Positions 1 to 6,092 of a DNA stretch of 7,781 nucleotides are shown here, one piece after another. Position numbers and translations under genes: made by a program. Numbering within the stretch: position 1 is the stretch's first letter; every line of letters starts with the position of its first letter. This DNA comes from an uncultured Lachnospiraceae bacterium (GTDB lineage Bacteria > Bacillota_A > Clostridia > Lachnospirales > Lachnospiraceae), in the NCBI GenBank assembly GCA_947178085.1, contig CAMWWS010000121.1:1-7781 (forward strand). Direction: 5' to 3'. Under the pieces are notes generated by a model. That model did no database searches. It saw only the letters and a list, made by a program, of their open reading frames with translations, and was not told the origin of the DNA.

Positions 1-533
1 TCTATACACAGGCTGGGTTATATCAGTGCTCCGCAAGAGTTGCGGATAGATATAAAAATAATAATGTTTTTTCTGTATTGCTTGACCTTACCAGTAACTT
101 AAGAAAGTATCAGAGAAGAGAATATTACAGATTCAGTTGCGCTCTGGAAATGAATTCCCGAACATTAGAGGAAAAAGAAATACAGGCGGTTGAAAGCAAC
201 TCCAATCTGCTGGTGCCGGAATTACCCCTGCAAAGAAGCGTTATAGTAGATATCAGTGGAGGAGGACTGCGCTTCGTATCAGACTATTCATATGAAATCG
301 GCAGTATGATTTTATGTAAATATGATTTATGGATATCAGGAGAGAGTAAAAACTTCAGCTTAATCGGAAAGGTACTTGACGTTAAAGCGGTTGAAAACAG
401 ACCGGGAACATTTGAGCATCGTGTACAATATGTTAATATGGATAAAGACAACAGGGAGAAAATCGTTAAGTACATATTTGATGCAGAGCGAAAGGCTATA
501 CAGAAGAAGAGATATAAGGATGATGATATTTAA
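1..533 (+). CDS. YcgR-like PilZ-domain c-di-GMP flagellar brake protein (5' end missing)
   Basis: The frame is open to the left edge (first whole codon at base 3), leaving the C-terminal 176 residues. Proteins of this family bind cyclic di-GMP and slow or stop flagellar rotation at the motor. The c-di-GMP signature is visible: the RxxxR part is R39-E-Y-Y-R43 and the DxSxxG part is D83-I-S-G-G-G88 (counted from the first visible residue). Residues 1-36 look like the end of the N-terminal YcgR domain, running into the QRREYYRF junction typical of YcgR. A TTG at 78 would give a shorter protein, but it lies inside that conserved N-terminal segment and has no ribosome binding site, so I take the gene to start outside the window. 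The tail after residue 155 is lysine/arginine-rich. The gene ends 37 nt before cheB, in the same direction. Family assignment is firm; naming it YcgR rather than another PilZ protein is likely. Confidence 0.9.
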   Translation, partial: YTQAGLYQCSARVADRYKNNNVFSVLLDLTSNLRKYQRREYYRFSCALEMNSRTLEEKEIQAVESNSNLLVPELPLQRSVIVDISGGGLRFVSDYSYEIGSMILCKYDLWISGESKNFSLIGKVLDVKAVENRPGTFEHRVQYVNMDKDNREKIVKYIFDAERKAIQKKRYKDDDI

Positions 534-570
534 TAACACAAACCCGTGGGCATAGAAGGGAGCATAAAAT

Positions 571-1689
571 ATGAAAAATATATTAGTAGTTGATGACTCT
601 GCACTCATGAGAAAGGTATTATGTGATATAATTAACAGCGATAAAAGATTTCAAGTACAGGATAGGGCATTCAATGGTATAGAAGCTTTAGAGCTGCTAT
701 GCAAGAATAAGTATGATGCAGTAGTTATGGATCTTAATATGCCTCGAATGGGAGGACTGGAGCTGTTGAAAGAGCTCCAGGCGCGTAAGATTGCGGCTAA
801 GATTCTGGTTGTCAGCTCTGATGCAGAAAAAGGCGCTCAGATAACATTGGATGCGCTTGAGCTGGGAGCTCTGGATTTTATCCAAAAGCCCGGAAGCGTA
901 TCCTTGAACGGTGGCGGGGCAGGAGATTTTAAAACAAATCTTCTTACATCGCTGTCAGGAGTGTTGGAATCAGGAATGACGCCGGTTGAAAGACCGCAGC
1001 CTAAGGTGGCAGATAAGCCGCAGGAAGTGTTGCGGACAAAGACAGCGGATAAACCGCAGGAAGTGCCACAGCCGACTATTCACAAACCGGATAAGCCTGT
1101 TAATGTCAAGGGTAACAAAGTCGTAGCAATTGCAAGTTCTACGGGTGGACCCAAAGCGTTGCAGTCTGTAATTCCCAAGCTGCCTGCAAACCTGAATGCG
1201 CCTGTCGTCGTCGTACAGCATATGCCGGAAGGTTTTACGGCGTCTTTAGCAGAACGACTGAATTATTTAAGTGAAATCAGCGTTAAGGAAGCTGCGGAAG
1301 GCGATGTATTGCAATCGGGAGTCGTATATCTTGCAAGAGGCGGAAAGCATCTGAATGTAGTGACGAAGTCTGGTAAATCCGTAATTCATTATACGGATGA
1401 ACCATACAGGGAGGGTGTGAAGCCTTGTGCCAATTATATGTATGAATCCCTTACAGACAGCGGATATGACCAGATTGTATGTGTGGTCATGACCGGTATG
1501 GGTGCTGACGGTACTAAAGGAATCAAATATCTGAAAGAAAAAAAGGAAATATATGTCATTGCGCAGGAAGCAAGTACATGTGCAGTTTATGGAATGCCCA
1601 GAAGTATAGTAGAATTAGGAATGGCGAATAAAATTGCACCGCTAATGCAGCTTGCGCAGGAGATTACAATGAACGTGGGGGTAAAATAA
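571..1689 (+). CDS. cheB: CheB, chemotaxis response regulator protein-glutamate methylesterase
   Basis: CheB removes methyl groups from receptor glutamates, and can deamidate receptor glutamines, when its receiver domain is phosphorylated by CheA. The 372-residue protein has a receiver domain at about 1-110 with acidic residues D8 and D9, phospho-acceptor D54, S82/S83 and K106 followed by proline. A proline/lysine-rich linker (about 110-180) leads to the methylesterase domain (about 182-368). The catalytic triad is complete: S190 in SSTGGP, H217 in VVQHMP and D313 in MTGMGADG. An AGAAGGGAG ribosome binding site at 554-562 supports the ATG. The linker holds an in-frame duplication of ADKPQEV. 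The protein is slightly longer than B. subtilis CheB (about 357 residues), mostly because of this linker. The stop lies 1 nt before cheA, so translational coupling is likely. Confidence 0.98.
   Translation: MKNILVVDDSALMRKVLCDIINSDKRFQVQDRAFNGIEALELLCKNKYDAVVMDLNMPRMGGLELLKELQARKIAAKILVVSSDAEKGAQITLDALELGALDFIQKPGSVSLNGGGAGDFKTNLLTSLSGVLESGMTPVERPQPKVADKPQEVLRTKTADKPQEVPQPTIHKPDKPVNVKGNKVVAIASSTGGPKALQSVIPKLPANLNAPVVVVQHMPEGFTASLAERLNYLSEISVKEAAEGDVLQSGVVYLARGGKHLNVVTKSGKSVIHYTDEPYREGVKPCANYMYESLTDSGYDQIVCVVMTGMGADGTKGIKYLKEKKEIYVIAQEASTCAVYGMPRSIVELGMANKIAPLMQLAQEITMNVGVK
1009..1065 (+). repeat. Imperfect direct repeat in the cheB inter-domain linker
   Basis: Two 21-bp copies (1009-1029 and 1045-1065) match at 19 of 21 positions and are separated by 15 bp, giving a 36-bp period. 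Both encode ADKPQEV (CheB residues 147-153 and 159-165). The two mismatches are silent third-position changes. The repeat lengthens the flexible linker between receiver and methylesterase domains without shifting the frame. Confidence 0.8.
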
Positions 1690-1690
1690 G

Positions 1691-3886
1691 ATGGATGTAA
1701 GCCAATACTTAGAAATTTTCCTTGATGAGACAAATGAACATTTGCAGAATCTGAATACGCAGATTCTCTCATTGGAGCAGGAACCGGACAACATGGATAC
1801 GATTAATGAAATTTTCCGTGCTGCGCATTCTTTAAAAGGAATGGCGGGTACCATGGGATATAAGAGAATGCAGAATCTGACCCATGATATGGAAAATGTA
1901 TTTTCCGAAGTACGTAATGGAAATATTACGGTCAAAGCTAATATGATTGATATTCTGTTCCAGTGTCTGGATGCGTTGGAGGAGTATAATACCAATATCA
2001 GGGAAAGCGCTGATGAAGGCACAAATGATAATGAACCGCTTATTAAGCAGCTCAATGAAATATTGAACGGAGGAAGCAGCGCAGCGGCAGATACAAAACA
2101 GCCTGAAGCAAAAGCGGATGAAGCAAATGCAAAAGCTGCGGATGCTACGGAGGCAGATGCCGATGCAAAATGGCAGCAGCTCAAATTAGGTGAATCCGAG
2201 ACTGTGGTGCTTATGGAGGCGCTGACAAGGGGCAGTAAGGTTTACGGCATGACCGTAAAGGTACAGGAAACATGTATCTTAAAGGCTGCAAGAGCCTTCC
2301 TGGTATTCAAGGCAGTGGAGGAAAACGGTGAAATCATTTTTTCCGATCCTGCTACTCAGGACATTGAGGATGAGAAATTTGATTTGGATTTCAGCTTGAT
2401 TGTGGTTTCAGACAGCCCTCTTGAAAAACTGCTTGAAGATGCAAGAAGTGTATCTGAAATTGAAGATGTAACAGGCGGTGTATATAATTTTGATAAAGCT
2501 CCTGCTTTAAATGAAGACAGTGACGAGGCTGTTAAGGAAAAACCAGCCGAAGCGGCTGAAGAGGCTAAAACAGCAAAAGCTGAACCTGTAAAAGCTGAAC
2601 CTGCAAAAGCAGGTGCGGAAACAACTGCGCCCGCTAAAACGGAAACTCAGCCGGATAAAGCTCCTGCTGCAGCAAAGGCAGAGCAGAATTCTAATAAGAA
2701 CGATAAGAAACAGGCGCCCGGCAAGCCTGTTGTTAATAGAACCGTCAGAGTTGATATCGAGAAACTTGATACTCTGATGAATCTGGTGAGCGAGCTTATT
2801 ATTGCTAAGAATTCCCTCGTATCGGCTTCCACTTCATCGGAAGGCAGCACGAATACAGAAGTGAATGACCAGATTGAATATTTGGAGAGCGTAACAACTT
2901 CCTTACATGAGTCTGTTATGAAGGTGAGAATGGTTCCTATTGAGAGTGTAGTTACCAAATTCCCGAGAATGATTCGTGATTTGTCCAAGAAGCTGGATAA
3001 GAAAATGGAATTGTATATGACAGGTGAAGAGACAGAGCTTGACCGTACTGTAGTAGATGAAATCGGTGACCCTCTGATGCATCTGCTTCGTAACTCGGCA
3101 GACCATGGTCTGGAATCGGCGGAATTGCGTAAGGAAAGAGGAAAGCCGGAGGTAGGCTCCATCTTCTTAGATGCATATCAGGATGGTAATAACGTTGTCA
3201 TCGAGGTAAGAGACGATGGTAACGGTATCGATACGGCGGCAGTTCGGGATAAAGCTATTGACCGCGGCGTAATTACACCTGAGCAGGCCGAGAACATGAC
3301 TGAAAAGGAAATCATAGATTTGCTTTTCAATGCAGGTTTTTCAACTGCAAAGACAGTATCCGATGTTTCGGGAAGAGGCGTTGGTCTGGATGTTGTAAAA
3401 TCTAAGATTGAGTCATTAAGCGGTGAAGTGGAAGTTAAGAGTAAGCTGGGAGAAGGAAGTACATGGACGATAAGATTGCCGCTGACGCTTGCAATCATAC
3501 AGGCTCTTATGGTTATTGTCGGGGATGAAAAATATGCGATTTCCTTAGACTCAATACAGACGATTGAAGATATTGAACCGGGAGATGTCAAACTGGTACA
3601 GAATAATGAAGTTATTCATTTAAGAGGTGTCGTAATTCCGCTTATTCGTCTGAGCGATGTTTTGGATATTGCCAGCAGCAAAGATCCTAAGGATAATTTG
3701 ACCGTCGTAATCGTAAAGAAAGGCGACAAACTGGCAGGACTGGTTGTTGATGAATTGATTGGCCAGCAGGAAATTGTTATCAAATCAATGGGTAAATATA
3801 TCAGCAAATGTAAGATAATCAGCGGAGCAACGATTCTTGGTGACGGTGAAGTAGCATTAATATTGGATGCTAACGCATTGATTTAG
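1691..3886 (+). CDS. cheA: CheA, chemotaxis sensor histidine kinase
   Basis: CheA is the cytoplasmic kinase of the receptor array. It autophosphorylates on the P1 histidine and transfers phosphate to CheY and CheB. All five domains are present in 731 residues. P1 (about 1-115) carries H46 in AAHSLKG. P2, the CheY/CheB docking domain, spans about 161-258. P3, the dimerisation helices, starts near 350 (VRVDIEKLDTLMNLVSELI). The P4 ATPase domain has its N-box at N468 and H472 (LLRNSADHGLE), its G1 box at D508-D514 (DDGNGID) and its G2 box at 561-567 (GRGVGLD). P5, the CheW-like receptor coupling domain, runs from about 598 to the end. Long Ala/Lys/Glu-rich linkers flank P2 (about 130-160 and 260-345), which explains the extra length over B. 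subtilis CheA (about 672). The ATG lies 1 nt after the cheB stop; its G-rich ribosome binding site (about 1676-1681) lies inside cheB. Confidence 0.98.
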   Translation: MDVSQYLEIFLDETNEHLQNLNTQILSLEQEPDNMDTINEIFRAAHSLKGMAGTMGYKRMQNLTHDMENVFSEVRNGNITVKANMIDILFQCLDALEEYNTNIRESADEGTNDNEPLIKQLNEILNGGSSAAADTKQPEAKADEANAKAADATEADADAKWQQLKLGESETVVLMEALTRGSKVYGMTVKVQETCILKAARAFLVFKAVEENGEIIFSDPATQDIEDEKFDLDFSLIVVSDSPLEKLLEDARSVSEIEDVTGGVYNFDKAPALNEDSDEAVKEKPAEAAEEAKTAKAEPVKAEPAKAGAETTAPAKTETQPDKAPAAAKAEQNSNKNDKKQAPGKPVVNRTVRVDIEKLDTLMNLVSELIIAKNSLVSASTSSEGSTNTEVNDQIEYLESVTTSLHESVMKVRMVPIESVVTKFPRMIRDLSKKLDKKMELYMTGEETELDRTVVDEIGDPLMHLLRNSADHGLESAELRKERGKPEVGSIFLDAYQDGNNVVIEVRDDGNGIDTAAVRDKAIDRGVITPEQAENMTEKEIIDLLFNAGFSTAKTVSDVSGRGVGLDVVKSKIESLSGEVEVKSKLGEGSTWTIRLPLTLAIIQALMVIVGDEKYAISLDSIQTIEDIEPGDVKLVQNNEVIHLRGVVIPLIRLSDVLDIASSKDPKDNLTVVIVKKGDKLAGLVVDELIGQQEIVIKSMGKYISKCKIISGATILGDGEVALILDANALI
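2575..2610 (+). repeat. 15-bp in-frame tandem repeat in the cheA P2-P3 linker
   Basis: Two exact 14-bp copies (AAAAGCTGAACCTG at 2575-2588 and 2590-2603) sit at a 15-bp period, followed by a partial third copy (AAAAGC, 2605-2610). They encode KAEPV-KAEPA-KAG starting at CheA residue 296, within a longer Ala/Lys/Glu/Pro-rich disordered linker. Because the period is a multiple of three, copy-number change would alter linker length and keep the frame. Confidence 0.75.
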
Positions 3887-3890
3887 GCGC

Positions 3891-3900
3891 AAGGAGGAAA
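3891..3900 (+). promoter_or_regulatory. Strong ribosome binding site of cheW
   Basis: AAGGAGGAAA lies 5 nt before the cheW ATG, counted from the end of the A-run (about 8 nt from GGAGG). It is close to a full anti-Shine-Dalgarno match and is clearly stronger than the sites before cheA and cheD. This fits high production of the adaptor protein. Confidence 0.8.
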
Positions 3901-3905
3901 GTAGA

Positions 3906-4358
3906 ATGGAAAGATTAAACACGACCGGCGAAGCAATTCAGTTTATCGTTATTAAGCTGGGAAATGAACAATATGGCATTAATATTAAATATGTAGATAA
4001 TATTTTAAGAATGCAGCATATAACCAGAGTGCCTAAGGTGGATTCTTATCTGAAAGGCGTTATCAATCTGCGTGGTGAGGTTGTTCCGGTTATGAGCGTA
4101 CGGACTAAAATGGGATTGGAAGAAGATGTAGCTACCAAGTCCAGCAGGATTATTATTATTAAAATGGAACAGCATGGATATATAGGAATCATAGTGGATG
4201 AAGTTAAGGAAGTAGTTACATTGGATATGGAACAAATAGAGAAAGTGGCTTATGATTCCAAAGATGATAAGAGCAACTTTATCTCAGGAGTAGGTAAGTG
4301 TGAAAGCGGGCTCATCTCACTTTTAGATTTGAGTTTGGTGGTGCCGGAGAATTCATAG
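3906..4358 (+). CDS. cheW: CheW, chemotaxis coupling protein
   Basis: CheW is the small cytoplasmic adaptor that links chemoreceptors to the P5 domain of CheA in the signalling array. The 150-residue protein is one CheW domain of usual length (B. subtilis about 156). The hallmark GVINLRGEVVPV is at residues 51-62 and includes R56 of the NLRG motif, which is important for receptor and CheA contacts in studied homologues. The opening strand (FIVIKLGNEQYGINI, 13-27) and the later IIVDEVKEVV segment also fit the fold. There is no extra receiver domain, so this is CheW and not CheV. It starts 19 nt after cheA behind a strong ribosome binding site. Its TAG stop overlaps the AGGAGGA site that serves cheC. 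Confidence 0.97.
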   Translation: MERLNTTGEAIQFIVIKLGNEQYGINIKYVDNILRMQHITRVPKVDSYLKGVINLRGEVVPVMSVRTKMGLEEDVATKSSRIIIIKMEQHGYIGIIVDEVKEVVTLDMEQIEKVAYDSKDDKSNFISGVGKCESGLISLLDLSLVVPENS

Positions 4359-4363
4359 GAGGA
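4357..4363 (+). promoter_or_regulatory. Ribosome binding site that fixes the cheC GTG start
   Basis: AGGAGGA overlaps the cheW stop codon (4356-4358). GGAGG (4358-4362) is 10 nt from the GTG at 4373. It is only 3 nt from an out-of-frame ATG at 4366, and about 19 nt from the next in-frame ATG at 4382. The spacing therefore favours GTG as the cheC start. Confidence 0.7.
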
Positions 4364-4372
4364 TAATGTCTA

Positions 4373-4984
4373 GTGAGTGAAATGAATTTTGATGAGATGA
4401 CCAATGAGCATTTTGATATATTGCGTGAAATTGGTAATATTGGAGCCGGCAATGCTACTACGGCACTTGCGCAGATGTTGCAGTGTAAAGTAGATATGGC
4501 GGTGCCGCAGATTAATCTGCTGGAATTTAAAGATATAGGTGCTGCCATGGGAGGCGAGGAACTGATTATGGCAGGCATCTATCTGGGTGTTGAGGGGGAC
4601 ATTACCGGAAGTATTATGTTCCTTGTTGAGAAAGAGTCGGCAAGACATTTGGTGTCTAAGCTTATGGGAATGACACTGGAAGGTGATGAATTTTCCGAAA
4701 TGGAGTTATCCGCTCTTAAAGAAGTGGGAAACATTATTACTGGAGCTTACCTGAACTCGCTTTCATCTTTAACAAATCTGAAGATTTTCCCGTCAATTCC
4801 GGATTTGACTGTGGATATGGCGGGAGCTATCTTAAGTGTTCCTGCAATTGAATTTGGTGCACTTGGAGACAGGATTTTGTTGATTCAGACAAAGTTTTTT
4901 GACGATGTATCAATAGACGGATATTTTATACTTATTCCGGATATGCCTTCGTATGGAAAAATTTTGTCAGCGCTGGGTATGTGA
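4373..4984 (+). CDS. cheC: CheC, CheY-P phosphatase
   Basis: CheC-family proteins dephosphorylate CheY-P and bind CheD, giving feedback in Firmicutes chemotaxis. The 203-residue protein has the two pseudo-symmetric ExxN phosphatase motifs of the family. The first is E19-I-G-N22 in REIGNIGAGNATTALAQML and the second is E117-V-G-N120 in KEVGNIITGAYLNSL. Both sites are intact, unlike CheX (one site), and the length matches B. subtilis CheC (about 209). FliY also carries these motifs but has an added C-terminal FliN-like domain; none is present here, so CheC is the better call. The start is GTG, chosen from ribosome binding site spacing; an ATG three codons in is the alternative. It lies directly upstream of its partner cheD. 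Confidence 0.95.
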   Translation: MSEMNFDEMTNEHFDILREIGNIGAGNATTALAQMLQCKVDMAVPQINLLEFKDIGAAMGGEELIMAGIYLGVEGDITGSIMFLVEKESARHLVSKLMGMTLEGDEFSEMELSALKEVGNIITGAYLNSLSSLTNLKIFPSIPDLTVDMAGAILSVPAIEFGALGDRILLIQTKFFDDVSIDGYFILIPDMPSYGKILSALGM

Positions 4985-5023
4985 AATTAATTATACTTAT
5001 AGTGAAGGTGGGAGATTCAGGAT

Positions 5024-5512
5024 ATGGCTGAAATTATTAAGGTCGGCATGGCTGATTTAAATATTTGTGTTAGCCCCGATGGCATTACGACTCTGGGCCT
5101 TGGTTCGTGCGTAGGAATAGCACTGCGTGATCCTAATACGAAAATCGGAGGATTGGCGCATATTATGCTTCCGGATAGTACAACGATCAGAAATAATACA
5201 AACATCCCGAAATTTGCAGACACTGGTATTGAAGAATTGGTAAAAAGAGTGGTGGCAAGAGGCGCTAACAGAACAAGGCTGGTTGCAAAGATTGCCGGCG
5301 GAGCGCAGATGTTTTCTTTTCAAGGTGGTAATTCAGAGGCTACACGTGTAGGAGAAAGGAATGTGGAAGCCGTTAAGAAAAAACTTGCACAGCTGCGTAT
5401 ACCGATTCTGGCAGAGGATACAGGGAAAAATTTCGGGAGAACTGTTATTTTTTATCCGGAAAACGGCGATTTTGTTATTCGGGCAGTAGGAAAACCCGAG
5501 AGGATTATATAA
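5024..5512 (+). CDS. cheD: CheD, chemoreceptor glutamine deamidase
   Basis: CheD hydrolyses specific receptor glutamines to glutamate, tuning receptor output, and it binds CheC to stimulate CheY-P removal. The 162-residue protein matches family length (B. subtilis about 166). The catalytic residues are visible in the N-terminal core. T23 and C29 lie in TTLGLGSCVG and H46 in GGLAHIMLP, with the same C-to-H spacing of 17 as in Thermotoga CheD (C27, H44). Further family features are the KIAGGAQMF segment and the NVEAVKKKL helix. The ATG follows AGGTGGGAG, with GGAG at 5011-5014. It is separated from cheC by 39 nt with no terminator, so the two are probably made together. Confidence 0.97.
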   Translation: MAEIIKVGMADLNICVSPDGITTLGLGSCVGIALRDPNTKIGGLAHIMLPDSTTIRNNTNIPKFADTGIEELVKRVVARGANRTRLVAKIAGGAQMFSFQGGNSEATRVGERNVEAVKKKLAQLRIPILAEDTGKNFGRTVIFYPENGDFVIRAVGKPERII

Positions 5513-5543
5513 GTTCATTATTTGGTACGGCGGAAGGTTAAAG

Positions 5544-6005
5544 ATGGATGTTGAAAAAGACAAGCTAAATGACAGTCAAAACAGCGATAAAAATAGCGAC
5601 AAAAATATCAATCAAAAGTTTATTACAGATGTTGAGGAGATTATAGACCCTGAAAAAAAGAGGATTCGCTTAGAGGAAGAGAAGGAAGCTCTTAAAAGAG
5701 CTAAAAAAAGAAAGCTGATTCCTCCTTTTGTAATGCTCTCTGCGGGAGCTATTATAAGTATTGCTATGTTTGTGATGCGCTATAAAACGAAAGACATGCT
5801 GGTAATTTTATTATGTGTGCTTGTTGTTTTCTATATTGCAGGTGAATTGATTAAGTGGATGTTTGACCGTTTTGAAGCGCAGATTGAAGAAGCGCGTCTG
5901 GAAGAAGGAGAAGTAATTGAGAAAGAGCCTGATGTAGCTGTCGCGGATAAAGATAAGAGTGAAAAAGTGACGGCGCAAAATGAAAAAAAAGAAGAAAGCG
6001 CCTAA
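5544..6005 (+). CDS. Unrecognised two-helix membrane protein between cheD and fliA
   Basis: I do not recognise a named family. The 153-residue protein has four parts. A polar, Asn/Asp/Ser/Lys-rich N-terminus (1-30) is followed by a highly charged, probably helical stretch (about 35-57) ending in KRAKKRK. Two hydrophobic segments follow (about 58-78 and 85-106), joined by a very short loop RYKTKD. A Glu/Lys-rich helical tail (107-153) closes the protein. The basic cluster before the first segment predicts a hairpin with both ends in the cytoplasm. There is no signal peptide and no cysteine pair. GGAAGG at 5532-5537, 6 nt before the ATG, supports the start. It sits 31 nt after cheD and 87 nt before fliA in the same direction, which suggests a motility-linked role. 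In B. subtilis cheD is followed directly by sigD, so this gene is an addition to that order. Function is unknown. Confidence 0.85.
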   Translation: MDVEKDKLNDSQNSDKNSDKNINQKFITDVEEIIDPEKKRIRLEEEKEALKRAKKRKLIPPFVMLSAGAIISIAMFVMRYKTKDMLVILLCVLVVFYIAGELIKWMFDRFEAQIEEARLEEGEVIEKEPDVAVADKDKSEKVTAQNEKKEESA

Positions 6006-6080
6006 TGACAGACTTTTTAGTGAGGTTTAATTCATGGTAAAAAGGAGCATAATTTCTATCGGTTAAATTCAATGTATAGT

Positions 6081-6086
6081 GGAGGA
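6081..6086 (+). promoter_or_regulatory. Ribosome binding site that fixes the fliA start
   Basis: GGAGGA ends 6 nt before the ATG at 6093, an ideal spacing. An in-frame ATG at 6072 would give seven extra residues, but this site would then lie inside the coding region. No comparable site stands at normal distance upstream of 6072, so 6093 is the better start. Confidence 0.85.
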
Positions 6087-6092
6087 ACGAAC

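Noticed and set aside
78..533. TTG at 78 as the start of a 151-residue PilZ protein
   Set aside because: The frame is open back to the left edge and the upstream residues fit the YcgR N-terminal domain; there is no ribosome binding site before 78.
1642..2184. 180-codon open frame on the minus strand over the cheB-cheA junction
   Set aside because: It is antisense to well-supported genes, rich in Ala/Ser from the reversed Ala-rich CheA linker, and resembles no protein I know.
2647..3162. 171-codon open frame on the minus strand inside cheA
   Set aside because: It lies antisense to the conserved P3-P4 domains and has no family features or ribosome binding site; it is a shadow of cheA.
6072..6092. 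ATG at 6072 as the start of fliA
   Set aside because: The GGAGGA ribosome binding site would be inside the gene, and family proteins begin close to the ATG at 6093.
5960..6092. A sigma-28 type promoter before fliA
   Set aside because: I looked for a TAAA-like element and a GCCGATAA-like element at about 15-nt spacing and saw no convincing pair.
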